From assembly GCA_051005135.1 (NCBI GenBank), contig JBPCJQ010000054.1, forward strand, positions 1 to 64,000: DNA of 64,000 nt. The letters are read 5' to 3'. Shown in pieces: positions 18,629 through 28,005 of this stretch; position 1 is the first letter of the stretch; every line of letters starts with the position of its first letter. The notes under the pieces are model-generated. The model was given only the letters and a program-made list of their open reading frames with translations, did no database searches and was not told the origin of the DNA. This DNA comes from DATAQC01 sp051005135. Lineage in GTDB: Bacteria > Actinomycetota > Acidimicrobiia > Acidimicrobiales > AC-14. Both the position numbers and the translations under genes were made by a program.

Positions 18629-19921
18629 TCAACGCACGGCCTCGCCGTCGACAACCACAGGCTCACCGCGCAGCACGGTGTGGCGTACCCGGCCGGTGAG
18701 CTTACGGCCCACGAAGGGGGTGTTGCGCGACCGGCTGGCCAGGCGGGCGGGGTCGACCTCCCATGTGGCGGCCGGGTCGATCACGCACAGGTTGGCCGGC
18801 CTGCTCTCCACGATCGGCCCACCGTGGGTGGACTCCAGGCCGGCGATACGGGCGGGCTGCCACGACATCAGGGCGAGCACCCGCTGCAGCGGCAGGTCGA
18901 GCTCGGTGAGGGCCAGCGCCAGCGCCGTCTCCAGGCCCAGCATGCCCGGCGGTGCCTGGTCGAAGGGGCGCTCCTTCTCCTCGGGGGGATGGGGGGCGTG
19001 GTCGGTGGCGATGGCATCGAGAGTGCCGTCGCCCAGGCCGGCCACTACTGCGTCGACATGGGCCTGGGGGCGCAGCGGTGGGTTCACCTTGAAGACGGGG
19101 TCGTAGGATGCCACCGCTGCGTCGGTGAGGCTGAAGTGGTGCGGGGCGGCCTCGGCGGTGACGGCCAGGCCCTCGGCCCGCGCCGACCGCAGGGCGGCCA
19201 CCGACCCTGCGGTGGACAGATGTTGGAGATGCAGGCGCGCTCGGCCGGTGATGGCCAGCAGCGCGAGGTCGCGCCCCACCATCACCTCCTCGGCCGCCGC
19301 CGGTGCGCCGGGGATGCCGAGCCGGCTCGACCACTCGCCCTCGTGCATGTGGCCGCCAGCCGCCAGGGCGGCGTCCTCGCAGTGCTGGGCCACGGTCACC
19401 CCCAGGTCGGAGGAGTACTCGAGCGCCCGGCGCATGAGGGCGCCGTCCTGCACGCCGTCGCCGTCGTCGGTGAAAAGGCGCACCCCCAGGGCGGCCATCT
19501 CGGCCATCGGTGCGAGGGACTCCCCCCTCCGGCCCCGGGTGATCGCGCCCGCCACCCGGACCTCACACGCCGCGTCCCGCGCGAGCTCCAGCACCTCGCG
19601 CACCGCCCCCGCGCAGTCGAGCGGAGGGTCGGTGTTGGGCATGGCCACCACCGCGGTGTAGCCGCCCAGCGCCGCGGCCCGCGCCCCCGTCTCCACCGTC
19701 TCCGCCTCCTCCCTCCCTGGTTGGCGCAGGTGGGTGTGCAGGTCGACCAGCCCCGGGGCGACCACACAGCCTCGGGCATCGAGCACGCGGGCACCGGGCG
19801 GAACCGGCAGGTCGGTTCCCACTGCGGTGACATGCCCGCCCGAAACGGTCACATCGGCCACCCGTTCACCGGCGGCGTCGACCAGCCGGCCGCCCCGCAC
19901 CACCAAGGTGGCTTCAGCCAC
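18629..19921 (-). CDS. pyrC: Dihydroorotase
   Basis: Cyclises carbamoyl aspartate to dihydroorotate. The 430-residue protein is of the class I, bacterial PyrC/allantoinase-like type. Metal motifs are DLHTHLRQPG, FTDDGDGV (aspartate where class II has a carboxylated lysine), AQHCED, HLQHLS and ATDHAPH. GTG 19921 overlaps the pyrB end by eight bases and gives the usual N-terminus. The open frame extends upstream into pyrB but has no family similarity there. Confidence 0.95.
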   Translation of the reverse strand: MAEATLVVRGGRLVDAAGERVADVTVSGGHVTAVGTDLPVPPGARVLDARGCVVAPGLVDLHTHLRQPGREEAETVETGARAAALGGYTAVVAMPNTDPPLDCAGAVREVLELARDAACEVRVAGAITRGRRGESLAPMAEMAALGVRLFTDDGDGVQDGALMRRALEYSSDLGVTVAQHCEDAALAAGGHMHEGEWSSRLGIPGAPAAAEEVMVGRDLALLAITGRARLHLQHLSTAGSVAALRSARAEGLAVTAEAAPHHFSLTDAAVASYDPVFKVNPPLRPQAHVDAVVAGLGDGTLDAIATDHAPHPPEEKERPFDQAPPGMLGLETALALALTELDLPLQRVLALMSWQPARIAGLESTHGGPIVESRPANLCVIDPAATWEVDPARLASRSRNTPFVGRKLTGRVRHTVLRGEPVVVDGEAVR

Positions 19922-20828
19922 GGGGACTCGCCCCCAGCAGCAGGAACAGCACGGCCATTCGCACGGCAACTCCGTTGGCCACCTGGCGGGTGATGACCGA
20001 GCACGGCAGCTCAGCCACGTCGGCGGCGATTTCGACGCCCCGGTTCATGGGGCCGGGGTGCATGACGAGGGCATCGTCGGCGAGCAGGTCGGCCCGGGCC
20101 CGGGTGAGGCCGAAGCGGGCCGTGTACTCCCGCAGCGACGGCAGCAGCGCCTCGGTCTGGCGCTCGGCCTGCATGCGCAGCATGTAGACCACGCCGCAGT
20201 TGCCTAGCACGGCGTCGAGATCGGAGCTGACCCTTACGGGCCACCCGGACAGGTTCGGTGGCAGCAGGGTGGGCGGGGCAACCAGGGTCACCTCGGCGCC
20301 CAGCATGGTGAAGGCCAACACGTCGGAGCGCGCCACCCGCGAGTGCTTCACGTCGCCCACGATGGCAATGCGGAGACCGTGGAGCGAACCCATGCGGCTC
20401 CGGATGGTGTAGCAGTCGAGCAGGGCCTGGGTGGGGTGCTCGTGCCAGCCGTCGCCGGCGTTGACGACGCAGGCATCCACCCATGAGGCGATCTGGTTGG
20501 GCACCCCGGCCGAGGCGTGGCGCACGACCAGGGCGTCGACGCCCATGGCCTCGATGGTCTGCACCGTGTCGCGCACCGACTCACCCTTGCTCACCGACGA
20601 CTTGGACACCGAGAAGTTCATGGTGTCGGCCGACAGCCGCTTGGCGGCCGCCTCGAACGAGAGCCGGGTACGGGTGGAGTCCTCGTAGAACAGCGACACG
20701 ATCGTCCGGGCCCGCAGGGCGGGCACCTTGGGCACCGCTCGTTCACTGACCTCCACGAACGAGTCGGTGACCGTCATCACCTCGGACATGCCTTCGACGC
20801 CGAGGTCGGCCACCGACAACAGGTTCAT
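19914..20828 (-). CDS. pyrB: Aspartate carbamoyltransferase catalytic chain
   Basis: First committed step of pyrimidine synthesis. The 304-residue chain has the carbamoyl-phosphate loop YEDSTRTRLSFEAA, SVSKGES with the loop lysine, the HPTQALLDCYTI segment and the C-terminal MHPGPMNRGVEI. No regulatory chain pyrI is present, as usual for gram-positive operons. ATG 20828 overlaps the pyrR stop (ATGA). Confidence 0.97.
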   Translation of the reverse strand: MNLLSVADLGVEGMSEVMTVTDSFVEVSERAVPKVPALRARTIVSLFYEDSTRTRLSFEAAAKRLSADTMNFSVSKSSVSKGESVRDTVQTIEAMGVDALVVRHASAGVPNQIASWVDACVVNAGDGWHEHPTQALLDCYTIRSRMGSLHGLRIAIVGDVKHSRVARSDVLAFTMLGAEVTLVAPPTLLPPNLSGWPVRVSSDLDAVLGNCGVVYMLRMQAERQTEALLPSLREYTARFGLTRARADLLADDALVMHPGPMNRGVEIAADVAELPCSVITRQVANGVAVRMAVLFLLLGASPRG

Positions 20829-21349
20829 GCCGTCTGGTGGCCCCTGGTGGCAGGGACCAGCACGCCGAGGTCGACCCCGTCGTCGCGCACATCGACCACC
20901 TCGTGGCGCCCGGTGGGCAGGTTCTTGCCCACATAGTCGGGGCGGATGGGCAGCTCGCGGTGGCCTCGGTCGACCATCACCGCCAGCTGCACGGCCCTCG
21001 GGCGGCCGTAGTCGTTGAGGGCGTCGAGGGCGGCTCGCACCGTTCGCCCCGTGAACAGCACGTCTTCGACGAGAACGACCACCCGGCCGGTGAGGTCGAA
21101 GGCGATGTCGGTGACGGCCTCGGGCATCACCGGGCGGATACCGATGTCGTCGCGGTAAAAAGCCACGTCGAGGGTGCCCACCGGCACCTCGACGGCTTCC
21201 ACCCGAGCCAGGGCGGTGGCCAGCCTGGCGGCCAGCGCCACGCCACCGGTCTGCAGCCCGATGATCGCCACGTCGTCGAGGCCGTGGTTGCGCTCCACCA
21301 CCTCGTGGGCGATGCGGGTGAGGGCGCGGCGCATATCGTCGGCGGTCAT
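20825..21349 (-). CDS. pyrR: Pyrimidine operon attenuator / uracil phosphoribosyltransferase PyrR
   Basis: RNA-binding regulator of the pyr operon, with residual uracil phosphoribosyltransferase activity in the family. The 174-residue protein has the PRPP loop VLVEDVLFTGRTVRAAL, GLQTGGVALAARL near the N-terminus and RPDYVGKNLPT near the C-terminus. I start at ATG 21349 because the in-frame TTG at 21415 would put the intrinsic terminator inside the coding region. It is the first gene of the operon and its own leader carries the attenuator. Confidence 0.95.
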   Translation of the reverse strand: MTADDMRRALTRIAHEVVERNHGLDDVAIIGLQTGGVALAARLATALARVEAVEVPVGTLDVAFYRDDIGIRPVMPEAVTDIAFDLTGRVVVLVEDVLFTGRTVRAALDALNDYGRPRAVQLAVMVDRGHRELPIRPDYVGKNLPTGRHEVVDVRDDGVDLGVLVPATRGHQTA

Positions 21350-21368
21350 CACCTGCGACCGGGCAACG

Positions 21369-21390
21369 AAAACGCCCCCGTGCGGGGGCG
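21369..21390 (-). terminator. Attenuator terminator in the pyr leader
   Basis: CGCCCCC, loop GCAC, GGGGGCG, followed on the minus strand by TTTTCGTT. This is the clearest intrinsic terminator in the window and lies 20 nt before the pyrR start, where a PyrR-controlled attenuator is expected. Confidence 0.85.
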
Positions 21391-21426
21391 CTGCAGAGCG
21401 TTCTCGTTCGGCCAACCTGGTTCCTC

Positions 21427-21450
21427 GGTCCGTGCCGGCCTCTCGGGACC
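21427..21450 (-). promoter_or_regulatory. PyrR-binding RNA hairpin
   Basis: On the minus strand GGTCC...GGACC arms enclose CGAGAGGC, matching the PyrR anti-antiterminator core TCC.GAGAGG. It lies between the promoter and the attenuator terminator. UMP-bound PyrR would stabilise it and favour termination. Confidence 0.75.
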
Positions 21451-21469
21451 AGCCTTAACGAACACGACG

Positions 21470-21475
21470 ATCCTA
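21470..21475 (-). promoter_or_regulatory. Putative -10 of the pyr operon
   Basis: TAGGAT on the minus strand upstream of the PyrR-binding hairpin, giving a leader of about 115 nt. The -35 region (TGTGTG, 17 nt upstream) is weak. Confidence 0.5.
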
Positions 21476-21536
21476 ACAGGTCCCCGAACCGGGCACACAG
21501 CTCACCTAGAGTTCCCGTCGTGCCGGTGCCGCCGTC

Positions 21537-23891
21537 ATGATCACCCAGCCCACCTACAGCGTCGAGCCGTGGTGCGTGCGGGAGACTGACCTCAACCTCG
21601 ACCTTCTCAGCCAGGCAGAGTCGGTGTTCGCCCTGTCGAACGGCCACATCGGCCTGCGCGGCAACCTCGACGAAGGCGAGCCTCATGGCCTTCCCGGCAC
21701 CTACCTCAACGGTGTGCACGAGCTGCGCCCGCTCCCCTACGCCGAGGCGGGCTATGGCTACCCCGAGTCGGGACAGACGGTTATCAACGTCACCAACGGC
21801 AAGCTGATACGCCTGCTCGTCGACGACGAGCCCTTCGACGTGCGCTACGGCGCCCTGCGCTCCCACGAGCGAGTGCTCGACCTGCGGGCCGGCACCGTGA
21901 GCCGGGATGCGGAATGGCTGTCGCCGGCAGGCAGAGCAGTGCGCATCGGCTCCGTCCGCCTGGTGTCGCTCACCCAGCGCGCCGTGGCCGCCGTCTGCTA
22001 CGAGGTGGAGCCGGTCGACGGCCCGGTCCACGTGGTGGTTCAATCGGAGCTGGTAGCCAACGAGCAGCTCCCCGTGCTCGCCGGCGACCCCCGCCTCCCC
22101 GCCGCCATCCAGGCGCCCCTGGTCTCGGAGGACCATGGGTCCACGTCGGGGCGGGCGGTCCTCGTGCACAGCACCCGGCGCAGCGGCATCCGGATGGCGG
22201 CGGGGATGGACCATGTGGTCGAGGGCCCACCGGGGCTGGTGACCGACACCGAGAGCTTTCCCGACGTCGGCCGGGTGTCTGTCACCACCACCCTCGAACC
22301 CGGCCAGCGCCTGCGCATCGTGAAGTTCTTGGGCTACGGCTGGTCGGTGGTGCGGTCGGTGCCCGCCCTGCGCGACCAGGTGGCGGCAGCCCTGCTGGGC
22401 GCCAATCACACCGGATGGGACGGCCTGCTGGCCGACCAGCGCCATTACCTCGATGACTTCTGGGACCGGGCCGACGTCGAGGTCGACGGCGATCCCAGCA
22501 TCCAGCAGGCGGTGCGCTTCGCCCTCTTCCACGTGCTCCAAGCCGGAGCCCGGGCCGAACAACGGGCCATCCCGGCCAAGGGCCTCACCGGCCCCGGCTA
22601 CGACGGCCACTCGTTCTGGGACACCGAGGCGTTCGTGCTCCCCGTGCTCACCTACACCATGCCGGGAGCAGTGGCCGATGCCCTGTCATGGCGGCGCAAC
22701 ACCCTCGGCCTGGCCAAGGACCGGGCCCGCCAGCTGGGGCTGGCCGGAGCCGCCTTCCCGTGGCGCACCATCGCCGGGGCGGAGTCCTCCGCTTACTGGC
22801 CGGCCGGCACCGCGGCTTTCCACGTCAACGCCGACATCGCGGTCGCCGCCGTCCGTTATGTCGAGGCCACCGACGACCGCGAGTTCGAGCGCACGAGCGG
22901 TCTGGAGCTGCTGGTGGAGACCGCCCGCCTGTGGCGCTCGCTCGGCCACCACGACCAGCACGGCCGGTTCCGCATCGACGGGGTTACCGGCCCCGACGAG
23001 TACAGCGCCATCATGGACAACAACGTCTACACCAACCTGATGGCCCAGGAGAACCTACGGGCCGCGGCAGAAACCGCTCTCCGGCACCCCGACGTGGCCC
23101 GGGAGCACGACGTCGATGAGGAGGAGATGGCGTCGTGGCGGGACGCCGCCAACGACATGGTTGTCCCCTATGACGCCGAGGCCGGTGTGCACCCCCAGGC
23201 CGAGGGCTTCACGTCGCATCAGGTGTGGGACTTCGCCGCCACGCCACCCGACAAGTACCCGCTCCTGCTGCACTACCCGTACTTCGACATCTACCGCAAG
23301 CAGGTCGTCAAGCAGGCCGACCTGGTGCTCGCCCTCCACGTGCGCGGTGACGCCTTCACCCTGGAGGAGAAGACCCGTGACTTCGACTACTACGAGCGCC
23401 TGACGGTGCGCGACTCATCGCTGTCGGCGTGCACCCAGGCGGTGGTCGCGGCCGAGGTGGGCCATCTGGGGCTGGCCTTCGACTACCTCCAGGAAGCCGC
23501 CCTGATGGACCTGCGGGACGTGCAGAACAACACCCGCAACGGCCTGCACCTGGCCGCCCTAGCCGGGAGCTGGATCGCCCTCGTCGCCGGCTTCGGCGGC
23601 ATGCGCGACATCGGCGGCCGCCTGCGGTTCGCACCCCGCCTCCCTGAAGCCCTCAGCCGCATCGCCTTCTTCCTGGCCGTGCGGGGCACGTGTCTTCGTG
23701 TCGAGATCACCGGGCCCTCAGCGTCGTACTCGGTGCACAACGGTGCCCGCCTGGAGATCTCCCACCACGGCCAGGCGTTCACGCTGTCGCCCGGTGACCG
23801 GGTCGTGCTGCCCATCCCCCCTATCGCCGTCCGGCCCCGCCCCTCCCAGCCCGCGGGCCGCGAACCGGGCCAGGTAGCGTCGCTGCGCTAG
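21537..23891 (+). CDS. Glycoside hydrolase family 65 disaccharide phosphorylase
   Basis: A 784-residue GH65 protein. This family phosphorolyses alpha-glucosides such as maltose, trehalose or kojibiose. The N-terminal beta domain (SNGHIGLRGNLDEG, with TYLNGVHEL) is followed by the (alpha/alpha)6 barrel: FWDTEAFVLP, the catalytic acid in TGPDEYSAIMDNNVYTN, and KQADLVLAL. The phosphate-site region TRNGLHLAALAG is intact. Specificity cannot be assigned. It stands alone on the plus strand, divergent from the pyr operon; a TAGAGT at 21507-21512 may be its -10. Its last four bases overlap nusB tail to tail. Confidence 0.9.
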   Translation: MITQPTYSVEPWCVRETDLNLDLLSQAESVFALSNGHIGLRGNLDEGEPHGLPGTYLNGVHELRPLPYAEAGYGYPESGQTVINVTNGKLIRLLVDDEPFDVRYGALRSHERVLDLRAGTVSRDAEWLSPAGRAVRIGSVRLVSLTQRAVAAVCYEVEPVDGPVHVVVQSELVANEQLPVLAGDPRLPAAIQAPLVSEDHGSTSGRAVLVHSTRRSGIRMAAGMDHVVEGPPGLVTDTESFPDVGRVSVTTTLEPGQRLRIVKFLGYGWSVVRSVPALRDQVAAALLGANHTGWDGLLADQRHYLDDFWDRADVEVDGDPSIQQAVRFALFHVLQAGARAEQRAIPAKGLTGPGYDGHSFWDTEAFVLPVLTYTMPGAVADALSWRRNTLGLAKDRARQLGLAGAAFPWRTIAGAESSAYWPAGTAAFHVNADIAVAAVRYVEATDDREFERTSGLELLVETARLWRSLGHHDQHGRFRIDGVTGPDEYSAIMDNNVYTNLMAQENLRAAAETALRHPDVAREHDVDEEEMASWRDAANDMVVPYDAEAGVHPQAEGFTSHQVWDFAATPPDKYPLLLHYPYFDIYRKQVVKQADLVLALHVRGDAFTLEEKTRDFDYYERLTVRDSSLSACTQAVVAAEVGHLGLAFDYLQEAALMDLRDVQNNTRNGLHLAALAGSWIALVAGFGGMRDIGGRLRFAPRLPEALSRIAFFLAVRGTCLRVEITGPSASYSVHNGARLEISHHGQAFTLSPGDRVVLPIPPIAVRPRPSQPAGREPGQVASLR

Positions 23892-24315
23892 GCCGAGGTC
23901 AACGGACGTGCCTCGGCGGCTATGGCGGCCAGGACGCCGTTCACGAAACGGGCCGAGTCCTCGGTGGAGTAGCGCGACGCCAGCTCCACGGCTTCGGCGA
24001 GAACCACCCCGGTAGGCACGTCGGGGCGACGGAGGAGCTCGAACACGGCGATGCGCAACAGGGCGCGGTCGACGGCAGGCATGCGCTCCAAGGCCCAGTC
24101 ACGGGCGTAGCGGCGCAGCCAGCCGTCGATGTCGGTGGCGTCCCCGGCCACGCCATCTACCAGCTTGACCGCGTAGGGCTCGGGTGCCACCGGCAGCCCG
24201 GCCATCACATCGCCGGGCTCGACCTGTTTGGACTCCGCCTCGTAGAGCAGGCACAGGGCTCGCTCGCGCGCCCGCCGGCGGGCTCCGACGGCCGCGGGAA
24301 CCGGCGCCACTGCCA

Positions 24316-24316
<1 letters not shown>
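23888..24316 (-). CDS. nusB: Transcription antitermination factor NusB
   Basis: Component of the rRNA antitermination complex that binds boxA RNA with NusE. The 142-residue helical protein has the N-terminal RRRARERALCLLYEAE and the C-terminal VVLAEAVELASRYSTEDSAR and FVNGVLAAIA. The ATG shares one base with the efp stop (TGATG). It ends the aroC-aroKB-aroQ-pepQ-efp-nusB run, an order common in actinobacteria. Confidence 0.95.
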
Positions 24317-24872
<556 letters not shown>

Positions 24873-24876
<4 letters not shown>

Positions 24877-25973
24877 GTCACGACCAGCTCCTTGGGAGCG
24901 TTGGTTAGGGTGACGGACCCGTCGGCGGTGACGACCAGGGTGTCCTCGATGCGCACACCCCCGTGGTCGGCGATGTAGACACCGGGCTCGACAGTCACGA
25001 CGTGGCCGGGTTCGAGGGTGTCGGTGGACTTGGCCGAGACGGTGGGCGCTTCGTGGATCTCCAGGCCCACCCCGTGGCCGGTGCTGTGCAGGAAGAAGTC
25101 TCCCCAGCCGGAGTCGGCGATGACCGTGCGGCACACGTCGTCGACCGTCTTGGCCTCGGCGCCGGGGGCCACCGCAGCCACGCCGGCCCGCTGGCTGTCG
25201 GCCACCACATCGGCCATCCGCCGGGCGGTGTCGGACGCAGGCTCGCCCACGCACAGGGTGCGGGTCATGTCGGAGCAGTACCCGTCCACCGAGGCCCCGA
25301 AGTCGATCACCACCAGCTCGCCGGGCGAGATGCGGCGGTCGGTGGGCTGGTGGTGGGGTCTGGCGCCGTTGGGCCCGGACGCCACGATGGTCTCGAACGA
25401 CGGCCCCTCGGCCCCCCCCCGGCGCATGGCGAAGTCGAGGGCGATGGCGACCTCCGCCTCGGTGGGACAGTCGAGAAGCATCGAGCGGCACTCGGCCAGG
25501 GCGGCGTCGGCTACCCGGGCTGCTTCGGCCATGCGGTCGATCTCACCCTCGTCCTTCACCCGCCGCAGCGCCTCGACCAGGTCCTCGGTGGGCACCAGCT
25601 CGGCCTCGGAAAACCAGTCGGAAGCGAAGCGTCGTTGCTGGGCCCAGGAGACGTCGCCCGCTTCCAGGCCCAGGCGGTCGATGCCGGTGGCCCGAGCGGT
25701 GACGGCCTCCTTCTGGTCACCCCCGGTGCGCCCGACCACGATCTCCGCCTCTACGCCCGCCCGCTTCAACTCTTCGCCGGCCCGGTCGCCGTAGCGGCCA
25801 TCGGTGACGAACAACAGCTCGTCGGGCAGCACCAGCAACAGGGCGGCGGAGCCGGTGAAGCCGGTGAGGTAGCGGATGTTCACCAGGCGGGTGAGCAGCA
25901 CGGCCTGGCATTCGGCGGGTTCGAGGCGGGCCCGCAGGCGGGCGGCTCGATCGGCGACGTTCATGGGTCTCAT
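24873..25973 (-). CDS. pepQ: M24B Xaa-Pro peptidase
   Basis: Metallopeptidase of the aminopeptidase P / prolidase family, 366 residues. The creatinase-like N-domain is followed by the pita-bread domain with metal ligands in VVIDFGASVDGYCSDMTRT, HSTGHGVGLEIHEAP, TVEPGVYI and GGVRIEDTL. Whether it acts as a dipeptidase or an aminopeptidase cannot be told. ATG 25973 overlaps the aroQ stop (ATGA). Its position before efp, which handles proline-rich translation, is conserved in gram-positives. Confidence 0.9.
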
Positions 25974-26410
25974 GCCAGCAACCTTGCCACTGCTTCGAGG
26001 GCTAGTTCGTAGCCCAGCGCCCCGAAGCCGCTGATGATGCCGGTGGCGACAGGGGCGATCACCGACGTTCGCCGCCACGGCTCCCGGGAGTCGGGATTGG
26101 AGAGGTGCAGCTCCACGACCGGTCCGTCGAAGGCGGCGAGGGCGTCGTGCAGCGACCAGCCGTAGTGGCTGAGGGCTCCGGCGTTGGCCACGATGGCCGC
26201 CGCCCGGCCACGCGCCGCGTGCACGGCCTCCACCAGTACACCCTCGTGCTCGGATTGGGTGTGCTCGAGCGCCAGCCCGTGGGCCGCGGCCGTGCGCCGG
26301 GCCCGCGCCACGTGGTCGGCCAGCGTCTCGGTGCCGTAGATCTGGGGCTGGCGCGCGCCCAACACGCCCAGGTTCGGGCCTGACAGCAGGACCACGAGCG
26401 GGGCGGTCAC
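25970..26410 (-). CDS. aroQ: Type II 3-dehydroquinate dehydratase
   Basis: Third step of the shikimate pathway. The 146-residue protein has GPNLGVLGARQPQIYG with the catalytic Arg and Tyr on the flexible lid, SEHEGVLVEAVH, NAGALSHYGWSLHDAL and VVELHLSNPDSREPWRR. The usual THTS reads SHYG here, a modest departure, but the histidine is kept. GTG 26410 overlaps the end of the aroK-aroB gene (GTGA). Confidence 0.92.
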   Translation of the reverse strand: MTAPLVVLLSGPNLGVLGARQPQIYGTETLADHVARARRTAAAHGLALEHTQSEHEGVLVEAVHAARGRAAAIVANAGALSHYGWSLHDALAAFDGPVVELHLSNPDSREPWRRTSVIAPVATGIISGFGALGYELALEAVARLLA

Positions 26411-28005
26411 GGCTGGGCGCCCATCTCGGCCAGGGTCGCTTCTATGTGGGGCCGCGAGACGCCGGCTACCACCTCGAGCCGGCGCGGGCCGTCGAGGACG
26501 AAGGTGAAGCCGTCGATGGCCTTCTTGTCCCGGGCCATGAGGTCGACCAGCTCGCCCACATCGGCGCCGGCGGGCAGGGTGGAGGCCAGGCCGTAGCCCT
26601 CCACCACGGCCACGTGCTCGGCCACGCGGTCGTCGTCGATGCGGCCCATGCGCCGGGCCAGCCGAGCCGCGAACACCAGACCCACCGCCACCGCCTCACC
26701 GTGGCGCAACCCGTAGTGGCCGGCCGTCTCCAGGGCATGGCCGAGGGTGTGGCCATAATTCAACAATGCCCGGCTACGGCCCATCATCGCTGTCGGCTCT
26801 TCGCGCTCGTCGCCGGAGACGAACGATGCCTTGAGGGCAACGCAGTTGGCCACCTTCCGTGCCAGCGGCAGATCCTGCAGTTCTTCGTCGGTGAGGAAGT
26901 GGTACTTGGCCATCTCGCCCAGGCCGCTGCGGTACTCGGCGGGAGGCAGCGTGTCGAGCACCTCGGTGTCGCACAGCACGGCCGTCGGCTGCCAAAAGGC
27001 ACCAACCAGGTTCTTGCCCTCGGGCAGGTTGACGGCGGTCTTGCCGCCGATGGCGGCGTCGACCTGGCCCAGCAGGGTGGTGGCCACGTTCACAACGGCT
27101 ACGCCGCGGTGGAACAGGGCGGCAGCGAGGCCGGCGGTATCAGTGACCATACCGCCGCCCACCGCCACCACCACGTCGGCCCGCGTCAGGCCGAAACGGG
27201 CGAAGCCCCGGCACAGGTCTTCCACCGTCTCCAGGCACTTGGCTGCCTCGCCGTCGCTCACCATGAAGGTCTCCTGCTCGACGCCGGCGTCGACCCTCAC
27301 GCCGACCGTTGGCGAGGTGACGATGGCTGCCCGCCGGGCGCCCACGGGCAGCACCTCCAGTAGCCGATGGCGGGCGCCAGGGCCGACGAGCACCGGATAG
27401 GAGCGGTTCCCCAGGTCGACGGTCACCCGGGCCAGGCCACCGTCGTCGGTGATCGTCGGGGTGGGTGGTGACCCAAGCTCTTCGAGGCCAGCATCCACCC
27501 GGTCGGCCACGGCTTCGGCGTCTAGCTCGTCGATGTCGACGACGAGATCTGCCACCTCGCCGTAGAGGGGGGCACGCTCGGTGGCGAGCCGGGCCAGCAC
27601 CCCGGCGGCGTCGCCGTCGAGCAGGGGACGATGGGTGCCGGCCTTGACCCGGCCGGCAAGGGTCTGGGGCTGGGCCCGCAGCCACACCACCGGCCCCGCT
27701 TCCTCGAGGCGCTTGCGGTTGGCGGCGTCGAGCACCACGCCGCCAGCGGCAGCCACCACGCAGGGGTTGGGAGCGGCCAGCGCCTCGGCCAGCACCTCGG
27801 CCTCCAGGCGCCGAAACGCAGGTTCGCCCTCGGTGGCCCAGATCTGGGCCACCGTGTGCCCGGTGCGAGCCTGGATCTCGGCGTCGCTGTCGAAGAGATC
27901 CCATCCCCGCCGCCGGGCCAGAGCCTGTCCCACCGTGGTCTTGCCCGCGCCCATCATCCCCACCAAGACGATGCGCGCCGGGTTAGAGGGAGCGAAGGTA
28001 GCCAT
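26407..28005 (-). CDS. aroKB: Fused shikimate kinase / 3-dehydroquinate synthase
   Basis: One 532-residue polypeptide joins two shikimate enzymes. Residues ~1-170 are shikimate kinase: P-loop GMMGAGKTTVG, FDSDAEI, AAAGGVVL and HRPLLDG. Residues ~180-532 are dehydroquinate synthase: VAVGGGMVTDTAGLAAALF, TTLLGQVDAAIGGKTAVNLP, GLGEMAKYHFL and the metal site NYGHTLGHALE. No stop or shift separates them. ATG 28005 overlaps the aroC end by 23 bases; no other ribosome-binding site is evident. The fusion sits between aroC and aroQ, so four shikimate activities are adjacent. Confidence 0.95.
   Translation of the reverse strand: MATFAPSNPARIVLVGMMGAGKTTVGQALARRRGWDLFDSDAEIQARTGHTVAQIWATEGEPAFRRLEAEVLAEALAAPNPCVVAAAGGVVLDAANRKRLEEAGPVVWLRAQPQTLAGRVKAGTHRPLLDGDAAGVLARLATERAPLYGEVADLVVDIDELDAEAVADRVDAGLEELGSPPTPTITDDGGLARVTVDLGNRSYPVLVGPGARHRLLEVLPVGARRAAIVTSPTVGVRVDAGVEQETFMVSDGEAAKCLETVEDLCRGFARFGLTRADVVVAVGGGMVTDTAGLAAALFHRGVAVVNVATTLLGQVDAAIGGKTAVNLPEGKNLVGAFWQPTAVLCDTEVLDTLPPAEYRSGLGEMAKYHFLTDEELQDLPLARKVANCVALKASFVSGDEREEPTAMMGRSRALLNYGHTLGHALETAGHYGLRHGEAVAVGLVFAARLARRMGRIDDDRVAEHVAVVEGYGLASTLPAGADVGELVDLMARDKKAIDGFTFVLDGPRRLEVVAGVSRPHIEATLAEMGAQP

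Noticed and set aside
19914..22610. 898-codon minus-strand frame that includes pyrB
   Set aside because: Only the part from 20828 down is pyrB; the rest crosses pyrR, the attenuator and the GH65 gene in a shadow frame.
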